A stretch of DNA of 64,000 nucleotides from Epiperipatus broadwayi. Taxonomy: Eukaryota > Onychophora > Udeonychophora > Euonychophora > Peripatidae. The notes beneath the pieces are model-generated. The model had not been told where the DNA came from. It ran no database searches and saw only the letters and a list, made by a program, of their open reading frames with translations. The translations under genes and the position numbers were made by a program. Below, piece by piece: positions 35,895-45,708 of the stretch (within the stretch, counting starts at the first letter, position 1; each line of letters begins with the position of its first letter). The stretch is from NCBI GenBank assembly GCA_028023455.1, contig JAQFVV010000027.1, forward strand, positions 7,869,845-7,933,844, written 5' to 3'.

Positions 35895-37470
35895 GAGTTA
35901 GTGAAAGTATTTTAAAATCAGATTTATAATAAGTTCAAACCCTAATTTAGACACATCATTAATTGTGGTTTGTTTAAAGAAAAACCTCTATCATAAGCAG
36001 ACTACCTATGATTTTAAATCAATTATTGATGAGACAGTGCATGTCAATTTTAGCCCATAGTTAAAAATGAGAAATTTTCTCTTTCAGGATATATAAAATT
36101 AATTTGTGCAAGTAATATGCCAATTTAAAAATCAGTCTCATAATAAGTTCAAATGCTAATTTAGACTCTATTAATAATTGTTAGTTTATTTAAAAAATAA
36201 GCTCTAATCATAGGTAGACCCCCTATAGTTTTAAAACAATGACTGACAAGATGGTGCTTGTCAATTTTAGCGCATGTGTGAAGAGTAGTTGCTTCCATAA
36301 TATTAGATACAGCAGGAAGGACCCAAATATAACCAGAATTTTGTAATAAAAAATTGTATATTTATTTTTAGGTGTTTCAAATTGAATCACTTTAAAAAGT
36401 ATAGTCTATTTAATGCAATGCACCAGTTTAAATCTGACACTTTTCAAAGTAGTCCAAAAACACTTGCAAAGTTCTAAGTCTGCAAAAAAAAAAAATTGAA
36501 ATATTTTTTCATTCAAGAGATTTTTTTAAAAAATCACACAAAGTGAGATCAAGCAAATACAGCTGATAGATAAGCTGATTCACACTGAATTTAATTTTAA
36601 AATGTTTCACACTTAAAGACTTTGAGAGTTGAAATTTTGTTGGGGTGGATCTTGCACTGTTTTCTTTGTCATGAAGTGGATGTTTATATTTTACTGCACC
36701 ACATAAATGTTTCAGAACTTACAGATAAAATGCTTGTTATGAACTAAATCTGAGGTAAAAATGCTGTTTGCATTTTAAAAATCAGCATTGTTTTGACTTT
36801 GAACTTCACTTGTCAAGCTTTTTAGGTTATGTGGTGAATTTAACATTTCAATTAAACCACTTACTTGTAAACTTGGGTTTTTATGAGATCAGCTTGCTTA
36901 TAATCTGTTTCAAGCATTACAACCTTTTTGTTGTCGTTTTCTATAAATGAAAACAGAATTTCACATTGTTCGAACATTTTGGCTATTATAAAAAATTGAC
37001 AAATATGCAAAACATACTTTACAAACAAATGTGCTATACGACTCCACGATTTCACACAGTGATGTCATTTGGCAGATTGTTGCAGAAGAGTTCCTGAAAA
37101 AAGTATGTAATAGTAAAAATATATGCTATATCTAGTGTGCAAATCAGAGAACGATTCCAGTTATTTTGGGGTCACTCTTCGTATATAAATCACTATACTA
37201 TTACTTATTACATCTATATAAACTAATAAAATTCAGTGCCTCAGGTAATTAAAAATGAGAAACTTGCTCTTCCATGATATATAAACTGAATTTGTGCAAG
37301 TAATATGCTGATTAAAAAATCAAGCTCATAAGTTCAACCCCTAATTTAGGCACTGTTAATAATTATTGGTTTAAGCTCTAATCATAGATGGATTACCTAT
37401 GGTTTTACAACAATTATTGATAGGAGAGTGTGACAATTTTAGTGCATGTGTGAAGAGTAGTTGTTTGCAC
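35895..37470. repeat. three dispersed copies of a ~200-bp unit
   Basis: Copies lie at about 35895-36060, 36061-36290 and 37245-37470, all on the same strand. Shared landmarks are TTAAAAATGAGAAA, TTTGTGCAAGTAATATG(C), AAGTTCAAA or AAGTTCAAC, CTAATTTAG, (T)CTAATCATAG(G/A)T, and GTGCATGTGTGAAGAGTAGTTG or a close form. The first two are in tandem; a 950-bp unassigned stretch separates the third. The first unit begins just outside the Penelope-like element. Confidence 0.75.
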
Positions 37471-37619
37471 ATTACAGGTAATAATATGCTTAGTAAAATA
37501 TTTATTTATTCATTAATCATCTTTTCTAAGGTAAAATAATTACTAAACCAAAGTATTATAGGTTGTATTTTAAAATATTAAAAATATTTTACTGAACATC
37601 TTTCAAATGTGTATAAATG

Positions 37620-38160
37620 GCACAATCATTAGCATACTGCAAGTATATTACAATCCTAATGGCTACTTCATCAAGCCAACTATAAAATGTTCCTAAGATC
37701 ACTGTCATAAAAACAGAAACAATGATGGAGTTAGTATACAAACATATCCTTACTTAATACCAGTTTTTGTTTAAAAAAAAAAACGTCAAAATTTTCTCAA
37801 CAACAGACTTATTTTTCAAAAAGAAACTTTTCAGTGCTCAAATCAATTTAAAAATAATGAACAATAGCAAGTAATTTTTTGCTTGTGTATCCTCTTAGAT
37901 GTCCTTCTTGCATCATTTGGAATATATTTACTCCACATTGAATATCACAAATCTAGACGGCATTAAAAAATTAGGAATAACCAGAGCAAAAACATATTTA
38001 TAAACCACAAGCTAGATTTGAAAAGCAATGAACATCAAGTTATGAACCAAATTAGATGCAATAAATGCATCATGTTTACTATTATAAAATATAACTGTGA
38101 AACATGGACAAAACAATTCAGCAAGAAAAATTATTGATATTTAAAAGATGCTACAAAAAA
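37620..38160. pseudogene. LINE remnants, mixed orientation
   Basis: At 38080-38160 the + strand reads YNCETWTKQFSKK and KDATKNY, resembling the YG.ETWTL....L...F....R block in the C-terminal part of several LINE polyproteins. At 37620-37770 an antisense block with ACTTAATACCAGTTTTTG resembles the motif B region of the LINE at 55690-56700. Both are short and badly decayed, so family assignment is tentative. Confidence 0.4.
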
Positions 38161-38189
38161 TTATTGACAACTCGCTGGATGCAAGATAA

Positions 38190-38240
38190 ACATCATATGA
38201 TCACCATTTGGCAATATGTATAGAGAGTTTTGCCTGTTTT
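38190..38240. mobile_element. solo end of the GGCAAAACTCTC foldback family
   Basis: TAGAGAGTTTTGCCTGTTTTAAT (read as ATAGAGAG + TTTTGCCTGTTTTAAT) matches the outer end of the foldback at 45906-46498. The preceding AAACATCATATGATCACCATTT is the reverse complement of the module AAATGGTGATCATGTGATGT seen beside that element. Here the two parts are inverted relative to each other, so it is a rearranged end. Confidence 0.6.
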
Positions 38241-38244
38241 AATT

Positions 38245-39074
38245 AATGGATATTTATAATAAAAAATTAAAGGGGATGATAAAAGTTGTAAAAAGAAAAT
38301 TACAACTATATGATCATATATGTTGAATGAATGATGATTGGAAACAACTAACTCCAAATGTTTGTTATTAAATAAGATGAACAAAGCAGATGATTCCATA
38401 AAATATGGATATGATATTAAAAAATGCTACAAAATTAACTTACAATCCCTCTTCTATCATGCAAAATACCAAATGGAATCAGTGAGCCCATGTTTTCTGA
38501 GAATAATTATGATTTATTAAAATAATAATAAAATTCACTGTGGAAAATTTTAGATTCAAAAAGTCTATAGTACTAACAATCACATATAGGCATTAAATGA
38601 ACTTATGAAAAGAATCAGGGTATGATTGCTGTTCTGTGTGAGATCTGTAAAAGGTATTTCTGTTGTAATTAAAAAATTTTGAAAAATACTTATTTAAATT
38701 AAACAGCAATGACTACATTAAGAAAAATAATACTGATAAAAATCTATGCGTAAAGTGATTTCATCTTTTGGAAATTTTTTTCAGCTATTTTATGACTAGT
38801 TTGTAGAAATACGAGGAGAGATTATAGTAGAGCAGCCAACTATGCTATATTATATTCAAACCCCCTCACATACAAATATATATAGCATATAATATCTCAT
38901 GCTTGATGACAAACTTTGATTAGTATAGAATAAGTATTGTTTATCGAACTGCAAATGTACAGTAATTTTCAATAAAATCACATACATAACACAGATGCAT
39001 TTTTATATGTATAATAAACATATAAATTAAAATTACAGTGTAAATTTAAAAATAATAATATAATTATTAATAAT
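38245..39074. other. unassigned AT-rich DNA
   Basis: Short opposed open frames at 38193-38399 and 38338-38520 show no family. Nothing else is recognisable. Confidence 0.3.
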
Positions 39075-39198
39075 AAATTGAAGAAACACATTTAAATGTA
39101 TTTTACAGAGTATGTGTTTACTCATTTATTAATTACAAATTGAAGAAACACATTTAAATGTATTTTACAGAGTATGTGTTTACTCATTTATTAACTAA
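39075..39198. repeat. near-perfect 62-bp tandem duplication
   Basis: Units 39075-39136 and 39137-39198 are essentially identical (AAATTGAAGAAACACATTTA... to ...CTCATTTATTAA). The lack of divergence in otherwise decayed surroundings makes this a recent duplication or an active length polymorphism. Confidence 0.95.
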
Positions 39199-39389
39199 AA
39201 TAACAAGAATAAGAAAAAATTAATTGTACTATTTTTTTCCAAATATAAATTTATTTAGTAAATTAATTACATGTTGAAAAAGATGGTGTTAAGTAAAGAG
39301 CATTATACTGTAGTGAAGGAAGGTTGTTCTTCTTACATATAAATTTTGAGTGAATCTTGTTGCTTGTTATGTACATCTTGGTTTAGAGT

Positions 39390-39865
39390 GTTGTTTTTTT
39401 TATGAGAATGAGCTTGGGGTATTAAGTCTTAGGTATTTGTGGAATTGTGAATAGGTTCCAGGTATCTTCGTATCGAAGTTTTTATGTAAGCCATTGATCT
39501 CTATTCCTCATTTGGGTTAGTTTTTGAATGAAATGGGTACTTTCATTCAGTTGCAAAGTAGTGAAATATTTTATACACCTAACTGTCCATATGGCATAAG
39601 TTTAAAAAAATTGAGAGACTTATTACTACAATTTTTTTGGTTTTAAGGCAGTCTTTAAGTGAGAGGATTTTGTAGTAATCAATTTTTGAGTTTTCATAGA
39701 TAATTTTTCAGATATTACCCAGACTGGTGCAATTGAGAATAATGTGATTAAATGTTTCTTCTTGTCTTTTCAAGTTTGTGCAGATGGCTATTTTGGTTAT
39801 TTGTCTTTTGTAGAATAGGAATGTGTTGGTAGGCATTGCATTCAGATTAATTTTGAATATTAGGT
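39390..39865 (-). pseudogene. L1/Tx1-like LINE C-terminal region, antisense
   Basis: The minus strand reads FLFYKRQITKIAICTNLKRQ followed by EETFNHIILNC. This resembles the C-terminal cysteine-histidine block of L1/Tx1-type polyproteins (CxxC...ET..H.f..C). A hydrophobic, frame-broken tail continues to about 39400. It lies directly beside a reverse transcriptase segment in the opposite orientation at 39885-40720. Confidence 0.55.
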
Positions 39866-39884
39866 ACAAGGATTCAAACCTGAC

Positions 39885-40720
39885 ATATCAATTCTGCAGG
39901 GCTCTCCCCTCAGTCCCTTGCTCTTCATTGCTTACATTAATCCACTGCTCCAAAAAATAAATGATCAACTGCCATAAATATTCATCCCAAAACTATACAA
40001 ACAAATCAAAGCCTTTGCACATATGGATGATGTGTTTGTAATCCTACCTTCCATCAAATTTCTGAACAAACTTTTCAATATCATAGATGAATTCACCAAA
40101 GAATCAGGCCTAAGAATCAATACTCAAAAATCAGCAATCTGGAGAATTAATACTGGCAAAAAAAACAATTCTAAATTCTCTGCCGAACCTCAAAAATTCA
40201 TTGGCTTTTCTATACAAAAATCACCAAGAGCAATGTACAAAACAATCCAAGACCCCATTATTCATTCAACAGAAAGAATCACCACCACACTTTCCAAAGT
40301 TTACCTCTCGTTAAAGGGAAAAGTAGCTCTAATGAACTTGAAGACAATGAGCAAAAGAAATTACTACCTACCAATAATCAATATATTCAAAACCTTTATT
40401 AAAAAAATAAACATCCTTAGTGCCAGACTATTCTGGGCAGATAAAACAACCACAATCAGCATCTAGAGGATGCAACAACCCTGGAAATTTAACAGCATGT
40501 CACTACATTCTATTCGAGCTTTCTGCCTACAAAAACCACAAAGCCTAATTTGCAATCTAATCGGAAGACATGGCTATAACCAAATCACAGAAACAATCCC
40601 CTCAACAGACCGCCCTCCTCCTGCAAAAAAGATCTGGATCAACACAATCATAGAGCTTTTTTCTTCAGTTATGCCTATAACAAACGAAACATTCTAGGGA
40701 AAGCATAAATCTGGGATGCT
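39885..40720 (+). pseudogene. L1/Tx1-like reverse transcriptase segment
   Basis: The + strand reads ILQGSPLSPLLFIAYINPLL (motif B) at about 39892-39950. AHMDDVFVIL at 40018-40047 stands for the YADD catalytic box, with histidine-methionine for tyrosine-alanine. Then come EFTKESGLRINTQKSAIW, FIGFSIQKS, SLKGKVALMNLKTM, LPIINIF and SARLFWADK, as expected of the palm-thumb region of L1/Tx1-type LINEs. A 147-codon frame is open at 40023-40466 and continues after one stop to 40697. It is the best preserved reverse transcriptase piece in the window. The start and end of the polyprotein are absent. Confidence 0.75.
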
Positions 40721-41039
40721 TATAAACTTCTCAACCCAAATATCAGACAGGAGACTCCAAGCTTGGCCTTACCAATAACAGAATTACTTCATGCTTCAAA
40801 TATGGGACCATGGAACCAAAGTATCTCAAATGTAGATGTGTCTGTTTACTAAGAGGTTATCCAGTATAGAATGATTCCTCTGGGGACAGAGAAGTCATTA
40901 AGAATGTTTAGTAGCTTACTCACTCTGAAGGAATCAAATGTGGTGGATATATTGCCTGGGGAGTCTTATGTGGTCAATAAGAATTCTAACTTCCCCCATG
41001 GCTCCTCATAGTGGAGGATCCCTGTCCTTTCAGCTTAAG

Positions 41040-41350
41040 ATGGTAAGATGTGTTTTAGGATTTTCTCCTGAATTTGATCTTTTATTACTGATTTAATGAT
41101 TTTTATTAAGAGGGTGTGATTGATATTAGTCTTATGCTGGACAGTGTGGACGCTTCTTGGCGTTTCTTAATGAATGGCACTGGTGCTATAGGGTATAGAT
41201 TTGGAATATTTCTTCTTTGTTCTACTAGACGGCTGATCATTTTTAGCATAATTGGTACTAGAATGTTGCTGAGGTGTAATATGATGAACTTTGGGATGCT
41301 GTGCAGACCCGGATGAAGTAAGAAGCAAAATGTATAACTATTGTTGCTAT
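41040..41350 (-). pseudogene. L1/Tx1-like reverse transcriptase N-terminal piece, antisense
   Basis: The minus strand reads GLHSIPKFIILHLSNILVPI, then PFIKKRQEASTLSSIRLISI. It continues after a stop as LLIKIIKSVIKDQIQEKIL in another frame. The FIKK...IRLISI block fits the reverse transcriptase region in which most LINEs have FKKG....YRPISL. Its orientation matches 39390-39865 and is opposite to 39885-40720, so the middle part of one LINE copy appears inverted. Confidence 0.5.
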
Positions 41351-41418
41351 TAAATATCCTCTGGATATTCCTTATTACTTTTGTTCTCTGTAAAAATGAA
41401 AGATCTTGTTATCAAAAA

Positions 41419-41964
41419 TTAGGATGTCTCTAAAACAGGATGTGATGTATTGTGACTTGTCCTGAAATCAGGAATCTCTCGGCAACTATGCCCAAAGAAA
41501 CCTGTTAGCCACTTTACCTTCCCCTTCCATTCCCACAATCTGCTCCATCCCATTTCCACAACATAATCTTTGTCAACTCTATGGCCTTTATATCTAAATC
41601 CCCGCTGATCTTTCCCCAAACCCAATATAAAAACCAATAACCCACTTTCTGTATAATCACTTTGTTCATATTTATTTTTCCGTAACTTCATTATTTGTAC
41701 CCTTTCTGCTTTCAAGCATTTACATTCAATTAACAGATGCCTAATATTTTCTATGCCTGCCTTATACAATTTGCAGACTAAATCACCCATATTTTCCCAT
41801 TTACACGTATATTCTCTTCTTGTTAAAGGTCCCGTTTGAGCCTTAAACAATAAACTACTTTGTTTGCTATTATCATAAATTAACTCGCACCCAATGTTCC
41901 ATTTACTTCTATATATATTTAAACTCTTTTTACTCTCCATACTAGTTCTCCATCTCTCCAACAC
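41419..41964 (-). pseudogene. LINE polyprotein C-terminal region
   Basis: This 181-codon open frame is the longest in the window. It reads LERWRTSMESKKSLNIYRSK near residue 2, then SSLLFKAQTGPLTRREYTCK. CKLYKAGIENIRHLLIECK follows, a C..C....I.HLL.EC block typical of the C-terminus of CR1/L2-like and related LINE polyproteins. The last 70 residues (FRYKGHRVDKD..., WKGKVKWL) are not recognised. It is contiguous with reverse transcriptase fingers upstream because the palm has been deleted. Confidence 0.7.
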
Positions 41965-41969
41965 CCTAT

Positions 41970-42430
41970 TCTTTATTAATGCATATATTCTTTTATCCCA
42001 TTCCTTACCACTATAACACTCAGCAATCCTCCAAACACAATCATCCCACCTTTTTGTACAACCTATCTGACCTAAAAACCCCTTGCATTTCTGCCACTAC
42101 ATTATTCACTTCCATCCATTATGCAACTCTTTCAGCCACTATATATGAGAAAACCTTGTATAAAACTGATGTTACCGCTATCGGTCTATAATTATTTAAC
42201 TTTCTATGATCCTTACCCTTTCCTTTAAATAATAATCTTATTCTTGTATTACTCCAACTACCCAGAAAAACTCTCTTCTGTGCCATCTTATTAAAACATG
42301 ATAATAGCTTTACTTCGCTCTATGCCCTAAATTCATTAGCATCTCTGCTGCCTACCCATCTAAACCTCTTGCCTTTCCACTGTTCAATTTCTTCCCTGCC
42401 TCATTCAGTTCATTTTTGTAAACCTAATAT
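41970..42430 (-). pseudogene. LINE reverse transcriptase fingers
   Basis: The minus strand reads LNEAGKKLNSGKARGLDG, then RIRLLFKGKGKDHRKLNNYR followed by PIAVTSVLYKVF, then MQGVFRSDR. This corresponds to the L....GKA.G.DG, LLyKgkgd...NYRPI.. and E.QgGFR blocks of LINE reverse transcriptases. Stops and a frame change occur after AERVA and after SDR. Confidence 0.75.
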
Positions 42431-42677
42431 TCCCATTACTAAATACTTACATGTTTTCTATCACTAAGTCCTTCACATGTAACATCTTTTCTATATCCAT
42501 TACAAATCTATTTAAGATTCTCTCTAATTCTTCTCTACAGCTACACTCTATTCCCTCATCATCTATTAATACTATCTCTCTTCCCTACATTTCTACTTTT
42601 AATGTAATTTCAAAATTTTTTACTCCCATCTCTTCCACTTTTATTAATATCCTCCAACAATTTACTATTCAACTTTC

Positions 42678-42689
42678 ATTCTCTCTCTA
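42678..42689. repeat. 12-bp direct repeat, candidate target duplication (left)
   Basis: ATTCTCTCTCTA here is exactly repeated at 43452-43463, immediately after the palindrome. If it is a target-site duplication, the inserted unit would include the extra 50 bp at 42690-42739. The word is low-complexity CT, so chance or slippage is possible. Confidence 0.35.
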
Positions 42690-42836
42690 ATGTAATAACT
42701 GAAACGTAGGCTTATTTATACCCGTGTCTATATATATGTAATATTAGGGTATGAGCACAGACTTTCACACGACCCACCACTCTCCACTCCATCTAATACA
42801 CTGATACTCTTAAACATACATATGTTGAAAAGATAA

Positions 42837-42895
42837 ATAATCACCAATATACGTATTTCATGCTAAACCAGCAATCATCTATTGGTCCAGATTAT
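42837..42895 (-). ncRNA. hammerhead motif in left palindrome arm, mutated
   Basis: This is the reverse-strand counterpart of 43300-43358. Stem I (ATAATC/GATTAT and CCAA/TTGG), stem II, GAAA and stem III (ATA-CG-TAT) are intact. The core reads TAGATGA instead of CTGATGA, changing the invariant C3 and U4. It is expected to be inactive. Confidence 0.75.
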
Positions 42896-43299
42896 CATCT
42901 CTACACATATATACTATAAGTGCTCAGATATATATAGAGATAGACAATTCTCATACTTTAATGGACAGGCTTCAATCTACTCCACACTCCAACTCTTCAA
43001 CTGTCCATCCAATTGAAAATCTGATGATGAGCAGATGGAATGCTCAAAGGCCACCCTGAGGCCGAGATTGTCACACCCATGTTGACCTAAGGTCAATCTG
43101 AACCCCACATGTACAAGACATGGGTGTGACAATAATCTTGGCCTCAGGGTGGCCTTTGAGCATTCCATCATCAGATTTTCAATTGGATGGACAGTTGAAG
43201 AGTTGGAGTGTGGAGTAGATTGAAGCCTGTCCATTAAAGTATGAGAATTGTCTATCTTAATATATATCTGAGCACTTATAGTATATATGTGTAGAGATG

Positions 43300-43358
43300 A
43301 TAATCTGGACCAACTGATGATTGCTGGTTTAGCATGAAATACATATATTGGTGATTAT
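43300..43358 (+). ncRNA. hammerhead ribozyme motif (type I), best-preserved copy
   Basis: Layout, 5' to 3': ATAATC, loop TGGA, CCAA (stem I); core CTGATGA (43314-43320); stem II with arms TGCT/AGCA around loop GGTTT, flanked by a T-T mismatch; GAAA (43336-43339); stem III ATA/TAT with loop CA; residue 17 = A (43347), so predicted cleavage follows 43347; then TTGG, T, GATTAT closing stem I. Both stem I helices are fully paired (4 and 6 bp). All invariant core residues are present. The only weakness is the U-U opposition at 10.1/11.1, which is G-C at 58777-58835. Type I topology is the form known from Penelope-like elements and metazoan retrozymes. Confidence 0.8.
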
Positions 43359-43439
43359 TTATCTTTTCAACATATGTATGTTTAAATGTATCAGTGTAAT
43401 TAGATGGAGTGGAGAATGGTGGGTCGTGTGAAAGTCTGC

Positions 43440-43606
43440 TCATACCCTAATATTCTCTCTCTATAATTATCTATTTTAGCCAATTTCTTTTCTAAGTACT
43501 TTTCCCATTTAGCATTAATATATTTTTCATTTTCTTTGTTCTTAATAGCACCCTTATATTCTCTGCATGCTTCTTTCCTCTCTTTTACACTTTTACTAAC
43601 TCTCAT
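43440..43606 (-). pseudogene. LINE linker between endonuclease and RT
   Basis: The minus strand reads KERKEACREYKGAIKNKENE, then INAKWEKYLEKKLAKI. This is a highly charged linker of the kind between endonuclease and reverse transcriptase. The palindrome end interrupts it at 43454, and the open frame simply runs into the palindrome. Confidence 0.6.
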
Positions 43607-43659
43607 TTTTAATTACTTTTATTCTTCTGCTTATTCCCAACTAAAACCCTATTTGCCAC

Positions 43660-44400
43660 TTTTTCTATTTCATCACATCAGCCCTTATACTCATCCCCAA
43701 TAACTGTTCCATGGCTTCTTCAACTTATATTTTATACTCTTCCAACTTATTTTTATCATTCACTCTCCATCCACATCTTTCACTATTGTTTCTACTTTTA
43801 TTTCTATTCTCTATCACATTACTAACCATTTCTATTACAATGAAGTTATGATCACTATTACCATACTCTCTCTTCATTATCAAACACCTTAATTTTCCGT
43901 ATTTTATTCATTCCGTCTTTCTCTACCAATACATAATCTATTGTGTGAAATATATTATTCCTACACCATGTGTATTGTCTCTCATAAACATTTGACAAAT
44001 TTCCAATGCTCAAATTCACTCTCTGACAAAATTCCTTCAAAAACTGACCATTTTTATTATCTACATCATCAATTTCTTCAATATGTCCATTCATATCCCC
44101 TATAACCATTATTCTCTTCCCCTTTTCTTTAAAACTCTGCATATCCTTAACTAGGCATTCATATATGCTACTGTTCCACTCCATTACAGTTTGACTATCT
44201 CCAGTGGCTATATACACTATAAACACCATCCATTCTTGTCTACCCAACCTTATTTCAAACCACAAATGTTCTTGACATTTAATATTTAAATATCTTTTCG
44301 ATATAATACCTATACCACCACCCCTTTTTTCTTTTTCTTTTCTATTTATACCCTGCAATAACAAATCTTCCAGAATAGGTTTTTCTCTCTTAGATGTGTT
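43660..44400 (-). pseudogene. LINE AP-type endonuclease domain
   Basis: A 168-codon open part (43858-44364) reads RGGGIGIISKRYLN, then WMVFIVYIATG, the conserved VIGDMNGHIEE block, and TWCRNNIFHTIDYVLVEKDG. This is the expected order of exonuclease-endonuclease-phosphatase motifs, with GD.N and the W....IDY element. The SDH motif that normally follows is degraded (...NHNFIVIEMVSN, near 43830-43857). It would nick target DNA for target-primed reverse transcription. It is inactive here because of flanking stops. Confidence 0.8.
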
Positions 44401-45166
44401 TCCACTACTGCTAATACATCAAGCTCTTCATTTTCAATTGCTTTGTTAGATTCCAGCTACTTTTCCGGTCTCTTACCACATTGCATATTCAAATTCCCAA
44501 TTTTAACAAATTTCTTCTTTCCTAACTACTCTTTTATAAATTCCTTTATTTCTTCTCCATTACGTTTATAAAAAACTTTCTTACTATTAATCTTACAGAG
44601 CCATTCCCTCTCCACACCAACACTTATATATAAATCAAACTATCATTTTGCTTATTTCTTACATCCCATCCTTTCTTCTTTTTGATAATACAATTTAAAA
44701 GCCCAACCCCCTTTAAAAGTTTCCCAAATTATATTCTTTATACACAGATCCCTAAAACTTCACTTCCTTATTTCCCTAAGTGCAATTCATCTTTACTATA
44801 TAACTTCCTCTTTCCAATAAACCAATCCCATACTTCCACAAACATAACATTTATTTCTCTCACACAATTTTTTTAATCTCACATTTATAGAACATGCCCT
44901 ATCCAACAAATGCCTCTTGTCAAATCTTGGTAATAATCCAACTACCCTACTCTTCCTTTAATCTTACTCAAACTCCTAATCAATTCTATGTACTCATCTA
45001 TTACTCTCTGATGGGTCTGAAATTATTAGTCCCTAACATAACATACACATCTCTACTACCTTGCTTTCTTACTTTATCTATCACATCCCTAATTCTAGCT
45101 CCAGGCAAACACACTCTTACTTACTTGCTTCTATTTCCCTTGTAATTATATCCCCACATTCTCTAA
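44400..45166 (-). pseudogene. LINE interval between ORF1 and endonuclease
   Basis: This is a decayed part of the same element. Plus-strand frames in the interval (44682-44876, 44894-45145) are antisense shadows, Ser/Thr/Pro-rich as expected from the opposite strand of lysine/glutamate codons. No independent gene is supported. Confidence 0.45.
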
Positions 45167-45376
45167 TTAGTCTCCTATCAATGCTGTCTCATAGTCTACT
45201 TTCTCTACTCCATCTATAACATTTTCTATCACTTTCTGGACCTCCTTATCTATTTCTTCCTTATCGTTCCTACTCAATAATTCCTTTATCTGCTCACACT
45301 TCATCTCTAACAATTTTAATTTTGTTTCTACAACCTTCACTTCTTCCTCTATCTTACTTATTCTCTGGCAAACCAT
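45167..45376 (-). pseudogene. LINE ORF1 coiled-coil part
   Basis: The 69-codon frame reads ISKIEEEVKVVETKLKLLEM, then KCEQIKELLSRNDKEEID. It shows a clear heptad pattern of L/I/V with E/K, a coiled coil of about 35-40 residues suited to ORF1p multimerisation. It follows the PHD-like part after a stop or frame break at 45377-45381. Confidence 0.65.
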
Positions 45377-45381
45377 CTCTA

Positions 45382-45708
45382 TTACCTACTACTTTCTCCA
45401 TTCATATCTTCTGACACTCCACTAAAACCATACTCTGTCCTATTTTCCTCAACTATATTTTGCTCCCCTTTCCCTGACTTTCTCTTTAGACTACCTACAC
45501 TTAAAAACCACTTTCTCATCTCTTTTATCACATTTACACACTGACTAGATAACCAGAAACCTGTTACATCCTTCCTATTCTTATTCAAACATTTCAAGTG
45601 ATAACCCTTAGCACACACTTTACACTCTACCAGAGCACACCTAATTCCTTTCTGCCAATTATATAGGCATTGTGTAATACAAATGCAATCCATATTCTTA
45701 TTTTCCAA
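45382..45708 (-). pseudogene. LINE ORF1 PHD-like finger
   Basis: The 108-codon frame reads MENKNMDCICITQCLYNWQK, then GIRCALVECKVCAKGYHLKC, then GFWLSSQC. The spacing of cysteines, the C..C.KGYH..C centre and the W..SQC ending fit a PHD-type zinc finger; one ligand pair near the start is uncertain. ORF1 proteins with PHD fingers occur in CR1/L2-like LINEs. A low-complexity polar tail follows. The 5' untranslated end would be near 45710-45780. Confidence 0.65.

Larger units (their letters stand above)
42740..43454. mobile_element. 715-bp near-palindrome inserted in a LINE
   Basis: The left arm (42740-43082) and right arm (43118-43454) are reverse complements with few differences, around a 35-bp spacer. 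Ends are AATATTAGGGTATGAGCA. The left arm has a small ATGATGAGCAG insertion relative to the right arm near 43026. Each arm contains one hammerhead ribozyme motif, pointing to opposite strands. Minus-strand frame 42977-43234 is only translated palindrome. A transcript of either strand would form a very long hairpin holding one ribozyme in each polarity. It disrupts the LINE at 41419-45710. Confidence 0.95.

Noticed and set aside
42977-43234. 85-codon minus-strand open frame
   Set aside because: It spans the palindrome centre and reads the two complementary arms; no protein motif.
44682-45145. Two + strand frames rich in Ser, Thr and Pro
   Set aside because: Antisense shadows of the minus-strand LINE, whose Lys/Glu-rich codons read as such residues in reverse.
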